The notes beneath the pieces were generated by a model. The model was not told the DNA's origin and did no database searches. It worked only from the letters and a program-made list of their open reading frames with translations. A program made the translations under genes and the position numbers. This document shows, one piece after another, positions 56,909 to 64,000 of a stretch of DNA of 64,000 bases. The stretch comes from Plasmodium coatneyi (taxonomy: Eukaryota > Apicomplexa > Aconoidasida > Haemosporida > Plasmodiidae), in assembly GCF_001680005.1 (NCBI RefSeq), contig NC_033560.1, positions 1,057,501 through 1,121,500 on the forward strand, written 5' to 3'. Within the stretch, counting starts at the first letter, position 1; every line of letters starts with the position of its first letter.

Positions 56909-57855
56909 TGCGTTTGGCGGTGAGCAGGGCAACGGAGGCACCACGGAGGAGGTGACCACAATAACAGGCATCTCCAGGTTTGACAGGGACACCGATCAGC
57001 CAAGGATCAGGCGTAAATCGACCCAACCGTCACGAATCTTCCATACCGCCGCAGTTACGTCCCCCCTTGTTTAGAAGTGTGTATATCTGTATGTAAATGC
57101 GCATGAGCATTTTTTTTACCCATGCACGTGCGCCCATATGTTCCCTCATGCGATTTCCGCACCGATTTTACAGCCACTTTGTTACATATATAAACGCGTT
57201 CGTATATGCAAAGACGCATGCATATATATAGCTCATATGTTTATGTGTACATAAACAAAAGGTTTAAAGTACATTATGAAATAGCCTTTTATTTATTTTT
57301 TAACCAACAATCTTTGTCTAATTTATTTAAAAAGGAGGATGAATGTCCAATTGGGGGAGGGGTACCCCTATGCGCACGCAAGTATGGAAAGTGTACACCT
57401 TTGCAGGAAAGGCGTACTCCTTGATCGAATTTAGGTACCCCTTAATTTTTGACAAACGGAATGAGCTTTCAAAATGTGTGAGAAGCGCACACAAGGAATA
57501 AGGAAGGCTCAAAGTGGGTGCGTAGAGTGGAGTCTACGACGGGGTGTGTTCAAGGCGTAAAAAGAATAGCCAAATAAGGGGGCATAAACGGGGAAGTGAG
57601 TAAAAACAAATGTGCCATGCGAAATGTCTTCATGTGCTCACTTTTGCAAGGTACATGAAGGCGCAACGCTGCGCAAAATTTCAGCTAGCTACATAGCTAC
57701 ATGATGACCATAGAAAAATAACCCACCCGATGGAGACTGTACCGCAGAGTGGGAAAAATGTTAAACACATTTTGTCGTGATAAGGAGAGAGCTAACCACT
57801 CGAAGAAGTCCCCCCCAAACCGGTGTCTAGTCCTTCTCTGCAGATGAAAAAAGAA
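56909..57855. other. convergent intergenic region between SAR1 and the large minus-strand gene
   Basis: About 950 nt, likely 3' UTRs of both genes. No coding or RNA gene recognised. Confidence 0.5.
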
Positions 57856-57912
57856 CTACTTGTGAAAGATAGCCTTTTTCCTGTTTTCAAGCGTCTTCAT
57901 CATTTCCTGCAC

Positions 57913-57944
<32 letters not shown>

Positions 57945-60900
57945 TCCCCCCATAAAGAACAAAATGGGTAAAATATTACCTGAACGGTGCAGGTAAAATT
58001 TGGTGACAACTTTGTTGCACACACGAGTCAGCAATTTTGTGTAGCTACATTGGCGTAACTTCCCCGTCGCGAAATGAAAAAAGCATGCATACAACTATTT
58101 TCCCCAGACCTTTTGTTTTTCCCCTTGGGGGATAAAAGGTGGTTATAACAACTTACCAAGTAATCCTCCCTGGATTCGCAGCCGTGGGACTCACTAGGCC
58201 ACAACCTATACAGCTTGTTCAGAAGGGAGCAATCCATTTTGTATCCGCCCTTAAAACCACTCTTGGCAGCGGAATTGCTATACTTCCCTTCCCCATGGTC
58301 TATGTACTTATTTAGAGTGGCACTTCCAGTGGTGCCTGTTTGAATTCCCGAAAGGTTAAAATATTCGTGGTAGACATACTGGTGCATGTCGAAATTTTTT
58401 AAATCACGAAAGTCGATGGAATTGTACACATCCGATAATTTTTTGTTGTAAAATCCAATGACATGATTTTTAAAACAGCTGACTGGTGTGCACTGGAAAT
58501 TCTCTTCCTTCATTTTTATGTCGTTCTTCATATATTTCGGCACGGGAATGTAGTACTCATTCTGCAGCATGTGTTGGAATGTTTCGTATGTGATGTCTTT
58601 GCTTATTAAGAGTAGTCCATCCCTTTTGAATTTGTGCAACAGGTGGTCATAATTGGGGAGTCCCTCCCTATTGCCCAAATGGTTAATACGATTGGCACGT
58701 CTCAGTCGCTCGAAGGGATCATACTCCCACAAGGGGTCTCCATCTGCTGTTCCACCAACTTGGGGAGATGATTGTCTTTTAAGTAAATTTTGCCCATTCT
58801 GATCGCCTTCTTCACTTAAGCAATGGACTGCCATTTCATCACTTTCCTTTTCACATAAAGATGGCATACGACCATGCAGGTAAAGTCGTCCAATTTCATT
58901 CCCAACCGCAGCGTTGTTTCCGAAAAAGCGGACCACGTCAAAAAGGAACGTATATGAATTAATGTAGGTGTTGTATTGCCTTTTATTATTCGGGTCATTT
59001 CCATACAGGCAGAAACAAATGGGCGCGTCGTAAAAGAGGAAGTTTTTTACAGACACACATTTGTTCAACTCTTTGGAGACACCCTCGCAGAGTTTCTTTA
59101 ACCGCTTTTCTTTTTTTTTTTTTTTCTTTTTTCCCTTCTTTTTTTTTCCCAACTTTGCTCTTCTCATTGTATCTAGTATGTGCTGCAGTCCTCCCTGGTT
59201 GTACAGGCAGAGCAGCTCCTTCATGTTGTGTGCATTTCTTAGGACTGACAGGGGGTATCTCCGTTTGGACACTTCCTCCAATTCTGCTTCTTTCACATCC
59301 CGTTGAGCTTCTTGGGGGGCCTTGTAGAAGTCACCAATTTCTTCTTCTCCCCCATTCTGCACAAAATTACCAAAGGGGTTCACATCGCTTCCACTGATTT
59401 GAGGTTCGCTCTGTTGAGAGACGTTATCTGCCTCTACGTGGTTGTTTAAATTTTCCATCGCGTCAAATGTGTAACCCTCATTTGGGGAGAGGAAGTTGGT
59501 GATCTGACCGAATTCGGCGTAATCCTGGTTCACTTCCATGGGGGGTGCTTCCTCTTCTTCTACGTGGTCACTACGTTTGCTGCTTGGACATTTTTCCTTC
59601 ACATCACCAGGTTCATGCGTGATCATTCCCCTGTTAGCCGTTGCGGCGCTTTCATTCTTGCCTAGCAGGTTTAGAAGCAATGCCTTAAAATTAAAGGCGC
59701 TCTGTTCGTAGAAGAGTTTCTCATTGTGGTTAGATATTTCGCGCACATCACCGATGCTGCCACCTCCGCCGGAGGACCCCCCCTGGAGGATCCGACTGGG
59801 CTGAAAATTCGGCGAGTACGTCACATACGGACAGCTGTCCCGTACAAATTGGTTCCTCATCTGGTCAGTCAGTCCATACGCAGACAATTTCAAATCGGCC
59901 ATTGTTTGCACATAAAAAAATTTATTAAAATGAAAAGTGCAGAAGGCATATTTCTTTTCCCGGAAGAAGGTCTTGTTCAGGTAATTCACATTAACGTAGC
60001 TGCAATGGGGGTCAAGATTCGTCTGAATGACGTCGTGCTTAAATTGGGCCCTTACATTATATTTTGCGAAGAGTTCATAAACGTTGTGCTTGGAGCAGAG
60101 GGTCTCGCTGTTACGGCACTGGGAGGTAGTTGCTTTTTTTTCTTTTTTTTTTCCCTTTTTCCTGGTGGTACCATTGGTGGTAGGACGGCTGTTGCTTTTT
60201 CCCTTCTTGGGTTTGCCGCATCGTGTCCACTCCTGCATCCGCTCGATGATCAAATCGGACAGTTTTGGCGCTCGCTTGGAGGTCTTTCCAGTGGTGCAAC
60301 TGTGGGTGTTGCCTTTTTCGGTGGTGCCTTTTTGTATGACAGTTTGCGCAATATCCTGCGTAACATCCTGCGTAATATCCTGCGTAGAGTTTTTCTTCCT
60401 TTTTCCCCTTTCCCCTGCAGGTAAATCCTCTTCCTCCCCGGTGGGCGTAAGGATTGGAGGAATTTTTTGGGTCGATTGTCCAAGCACGTTGGGAGATCCT
60501 TCCCCAGCTTCCTCCGAAGAAGCATCCTGATTGGTCATTTTTTTCTCTCCATTAGGTGCTTCCTCTTTGTTGCCGTTAGCAGGGGCGGGGCCTAAATGGG
60601 AGAATCTACTACTATGCCGGTCCTGCGTGGAAAGCGCATCTGCGGCTAAGGGAGGCACCCTGAAGGAGTCACAGAAGGAAGATTGTTTCCCCTCCGACAA
60701 ACTCTTTGTTTCCCCCGTTTTGTAATTCACATGGTCGGACAATTCTTCAACACCAATAGCGGATGGCGAGTTAGGAGAAGAGAGCTCCCTCTGAAGGAAC
60801 GTCTTAATTTTTAAGGCAAGCGTTCTACTTAATTGGAACCCTTTCTTCAGGCTACCTATTTTTATGACGTTTGTGTTATTCTGCAAGACAAGAATTTTGT

Positions 60901-63900
60901 CTCGACACAATAGCTTAAACAGGTGGATCAGAAATTCATGTGTTACATTGGAAAACTTAAACGGTGTGTGCTTTAACATATCGTAGTTGTCCTTATTCAG
61001 GTGTAGGAAGTTAATTGGTTGTGCGGCCTCCGGATTGGACATGGGGGGGGTGGCTTTTTCGTGCTGTTCTCCATCCATGGGTTTACTTTTTTTTTTTTCC
61101 TCTATATGAATGGTATGTGTATCCCTTTCTACGTCATCGACCCCGTTTGACATGAGCCCTTCAAAATGGTTTAAATTGAAAAAGTTAAATTCGTCCTCCA
61201 GTTCGTTACTGTAGATGTTTGGACTTGGTGACGTGTCCGCTAACTGTTTCGGGTGGTCCTCTCTCGGTGTTGCTTCATCGTGTTGTTCCTTCGTTACACC
61301 CCGTTGATTCGTCTCTTCACCATGCTGTTTATTCTGCACCAGGTCAGCGAACTTGCTAAGCATAGCAGGTATACCTTCATTCCGGTAGGTACTCACCACA
61401 TAGGACCTATTTATGGGGATCCATCCCTTGGCCTGCTCTTGAGGCAAATTCTTCACGCACAAGTTGACTGGAGTACAGAATAGTTGCCCACTAGAATTCG
61501 TGTGAAAAATAAATTGGACATAGTCAAATTTGATTCCCACTATTTCTTGTCTCCTTACGGAGGATCCCCTTTTTTGTGGGTTCTTTTTCTTCACAAAATA
61601 TTTCCACGTTTGTGTGTTCTTCCCGTCAAAGTAGAAGCGCTCCTCCAGGTAATGCTCAGGTGATCGGTTACCATTGCATTGGTTGGGGGAGTTGCTCCTA
61701 GGAGTAGGTAGCCTAGCTTCCCTTGCGCAATACAAAACTGGCACACATAACTGCACGAACTTCATTCCGTATATGCCGAAAAATAAATTATACATATTGG
61801 TGTTGATCGAATTGTACTTGGAGCGGTCGGAAATGAGTCTAATGGACTCCGTTTTGTTTTTCTGCATTGGGGTGAACTTGGCTGTGTCTACCAGGAGGGA
61901 CTCCTCCACATGCATCTTCACTGGTTTGTAACTAAATAGATGATTGTAGGATATGTCTTCCCGAAGGTGCATTTGGTTTGCCAGGAGATCTTCTTCCTTC
62001 GTGGAGGAGGCACTTTTCTCACCGTCATCGTTAAGTGGATCGCCCACGGGATCATTGGCACTGTAACCGGTCAGATTGTTGGTTCTCACATTGGGGGGAG
62101 AATTCCCCTCTTGGGGGTAGAATCTATCCAAATTCGAATCATGTTCCCTTTTCACCTGACCTAGGGAAGAAGGAACTGTAACTGCGTCAACCGGTTCAGT
62201 GTATGTGGCAGTGGGGAGGTACCCCTGGTCATCCTCCCGTCGAGAAGGTTCCCCCTTAAACGTGTAGTTATAGGCAAAACGGAAGGATTCATTTGTATAC
62301 GCCTGCATGCCTAAATCCTTGTAACTAGTAAAATCGTCACGAATTAGGATTCTCCTCACGTAGACCATATGTTCATAATAGGAGAAGGTAACTAAATTGT
62401 AGGTCATCCTCTGCTCGTATTTGTCCTGCCCAGAGGGTGTTATGCAGAACCATTCGATGTGTCTAAAATGGGACTCGGTAAATTCCGATATATTAAGTGG
62501 GAAGATAAAAACGGGTTCATATTGATTCCTTAGATCCCATACTTCTATCACGTTAAAAGATGAATTGACAGATGCAACGATGAAGGAGAAGTGTGGGTTC
62601 GTGGCAACTGCTGTGTAGCCTCTATTAAAATGGGATTTATTCTTATCCTCATAAAATATATTTTCCTGATTTGTCTTAACATCTTGTGGCACACCCGTTG
62701 GGAAGTGTTCACGTGCATCTAACCTGACTGCCTTCTTCGTTATCCTCTTAACGCCACTAAGGTTTGTGGCAAATTTGGAGAGATATTTTTCCCTCTTGTC
62801 ATATATATACAAGGCACGGCATCCCAGTAGGAGGGTGTTGTCATCTTGGAGGTAACACAAACACAGAGCAGTATCGTACTTTTTAAAGTACCCCAACAAT
62901 CTCTGCTTCAGTTCTACTATTTCTATTAGGTTCGTTTCTAAGTCGTACGAATATAAACTGTTGTAATTGCCTAACAGTGTGCACCTCCCGTAAGTCCACG
63001 TGCTCGGACAGATTTGCATCAGCCTGTCAAATAGGAGAATGTCTTTGGCTATTTTTATTCTGTAATCTAAAACGGGGAACGCCTCCTCTAGCGAATCATG
63101 AGAAGCGCCCTTGTCGTATGTTGTGTCTTCCTCCCCACCTTCCCTCCAGAGGGGATCATCCCATTGGAAGTCCCCCCTTGGAGCGTACTTCACCTGGAAG
63201 ATAATCAACCCAACGTCATTCCTGGCATAGACAACCGTTTCATTAATATTATTCGTGTCCGTTTTTATTTCCTTTATTTTCAAATATTTGCTAACAGAAA
63301 TGGATTCTTTTTGATTCTGTTCAGTGAAGCTTCTGTCCAGCTTGTAGAGGAGGTGATTGTTTTCAAGCTTGTATGCGTTTCTATAGGATCGTTTTCTGTT
63401 GTACTCCTTGGCGAGCTTAACTTTCTCCTCATACCTGTAGTAGGTTGGAAGGAGTCCCCTTTCGTTCGCGTCATAATTCCCCGTGGATAGATTCGTCGGC
63501 ACGATGGTGACTTCGTTGTCGAAGCAGAATTTGAAATTCACGGGGAGGTAATCTCCCGAAAAACCGCTTTCTCCTTTTCCACCAGAATCGTCATAAATGC
63601 ATTCCCCAATTTGAGTCTCCATCAGTTTTACTTCATTGTTGTAGAACCCACCGGGCATGACCAAAACGGGGCACTTCACATTGAAACGTAGGTCATATGC
63701 ATACCTGCTGTCTAGCTGCATGCTCTTGTCGATGTAGAAAGTGGCCAAAGTGTTAACCACGTCTAGCGATGCCCGCACTCTGGTGTAGTCTCGTCGTATT
63801 TCCCTTTCATAATTGCGTGAGTTATGCAAAAAGTCGATGCAACTTTTCATTGCCCTTTTTCTATCGCTCATTTTTTGGCTGTTCCCCTCCCTTCCGCTGC

Positions 63901-63946
63901 AACGGTGCATCTGCTTCTTATTCGATTTGTCCCTTTTGTTGGACAT
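57856..63946 (-). CDS. large conserved-type protein of unknown function
   Basis: Proposed exons on the minus strand: 63946-58157 and 57906-57856, phase 0, giving 1946 residues. The donor TTG|GTAAGTTG is strong; the acceptor (..tgtgcag) leads into EMMKTLENRKKAIFHK and a stop. Without that splice the frame would run on to 58028. The N-terminal third has beta-rich repeats with a WD-like unit (FNVIEVWDLRNQYEPVFIF, residue about 470) and may be a propeller. The rest has charged and low-complexity inserts, including a nearly pure Lys tract (residues about 1600-1615). A propeller followed by a disordered tail recalls RNA polymerase I factors of the RRN6/TAF1C type, but this is only a guess. Family not recognised. 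Confidence 0.8.
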
Positions 63947-64000
63947 GGTTTGATCGCCAAGTGGGTTCTTCTTTAAAGCTGTGCCAGTTGGAGGAGCCTC
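63947..64000. other. 5' flank of the large minus-strand gene
   Basis: Only 54 nt before the window ends; the promoter lies outside. Confidence 0.5.

Overview
The window is nuclear DNA of a malaria parasite of the Plasmodium knowlesi / P. coatneyi lineage: the telomere-facing end of a chromosome on the left, passing into conserved core on the right. The evidence is the pairing of KIR-type pir genes with a SICAvar gene carrying its characteristic membrane and cytoplasmic exons, small introns with GT..AG borders, degenerate telomere-like CCCTAAA heptads at the left edge, poly(dA:dT) tracts, and a run of core genes (GatA, MCM9-like, HAT1, MAF1, prohibitin-like, SAR1). From memory this run matches the gene order of an internal block of P. 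falciparum chromosome 4. The sequence alone does not separate P. knowlesi from P. coatneyi.

Region 1 (1-30.6 kb) is variable gene-family territory. From the left: SICAvar last-exon relics embedded in telomere-like repeats (1-500); a KIR with a Gly/Pro/Gln-rich stalk (1707-3830, +); a two-TM exported-protein gene (about 4462-5274, +); a single-domain KIR (6352-7877, -); a two-domain KIR (8841-11124, -); a KIR with repeat-filled introns (14365-16783, +); a complete short SICAvar of five exons (17348-20977, -); a second two-domain KIR (22451-24431, -); and another KIR (28295-30016, +). Most KIR genes share one plan: a tiny first exon of 3-11 codons, one or two Cys-rich domain exons that usually begin near an LPS..Y motif, a membrane segment ending ..LYK at a phase-0 donor, and a basic last exon beginning Y-x-x-[W/L/F]. 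These products are expected at the infected red-cell surface.

Region 2 (30.6-32 kb) holds a three-exon PHIST-type gene, the last member of an exported family before the core.

Region 3 (34.6-64 kb) is housekeeping core with alternating strands: GatA (+, apicoplast amidotransferase), a PRKRIP1/DUF1168 splicing-associated protein (-), an MCM9-like helicase broken by a one-base homopolymer frameshift (-), HAT1 (+), MAF1 (-), a prohibitin-like protein (+), SAR1 (+) and a large unrecognised protein (-). Divergent pairs share 2-3 kb AT-rich promoter regions; convergent pairs are closely spaced.

The most unusual signals are: a 106-nt inverted repeat with two mismatches, placed in the two introns that flank the domain exon of one KIR, so the pre-mRNA could pair across the exon; a hairpin plus GC-rich motif shared by the 3' flanks of three KIR genes; a 122-nt poly(A)/poly(T)-armed palindrome between the convergent HAT1 and MAF1 genes; KIR genes with duplicated domain exons; and SICAvar exon relics that grade into telomere-like repeats. 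All exon borders were placed by eye from splice consensus, phase and family pattern.
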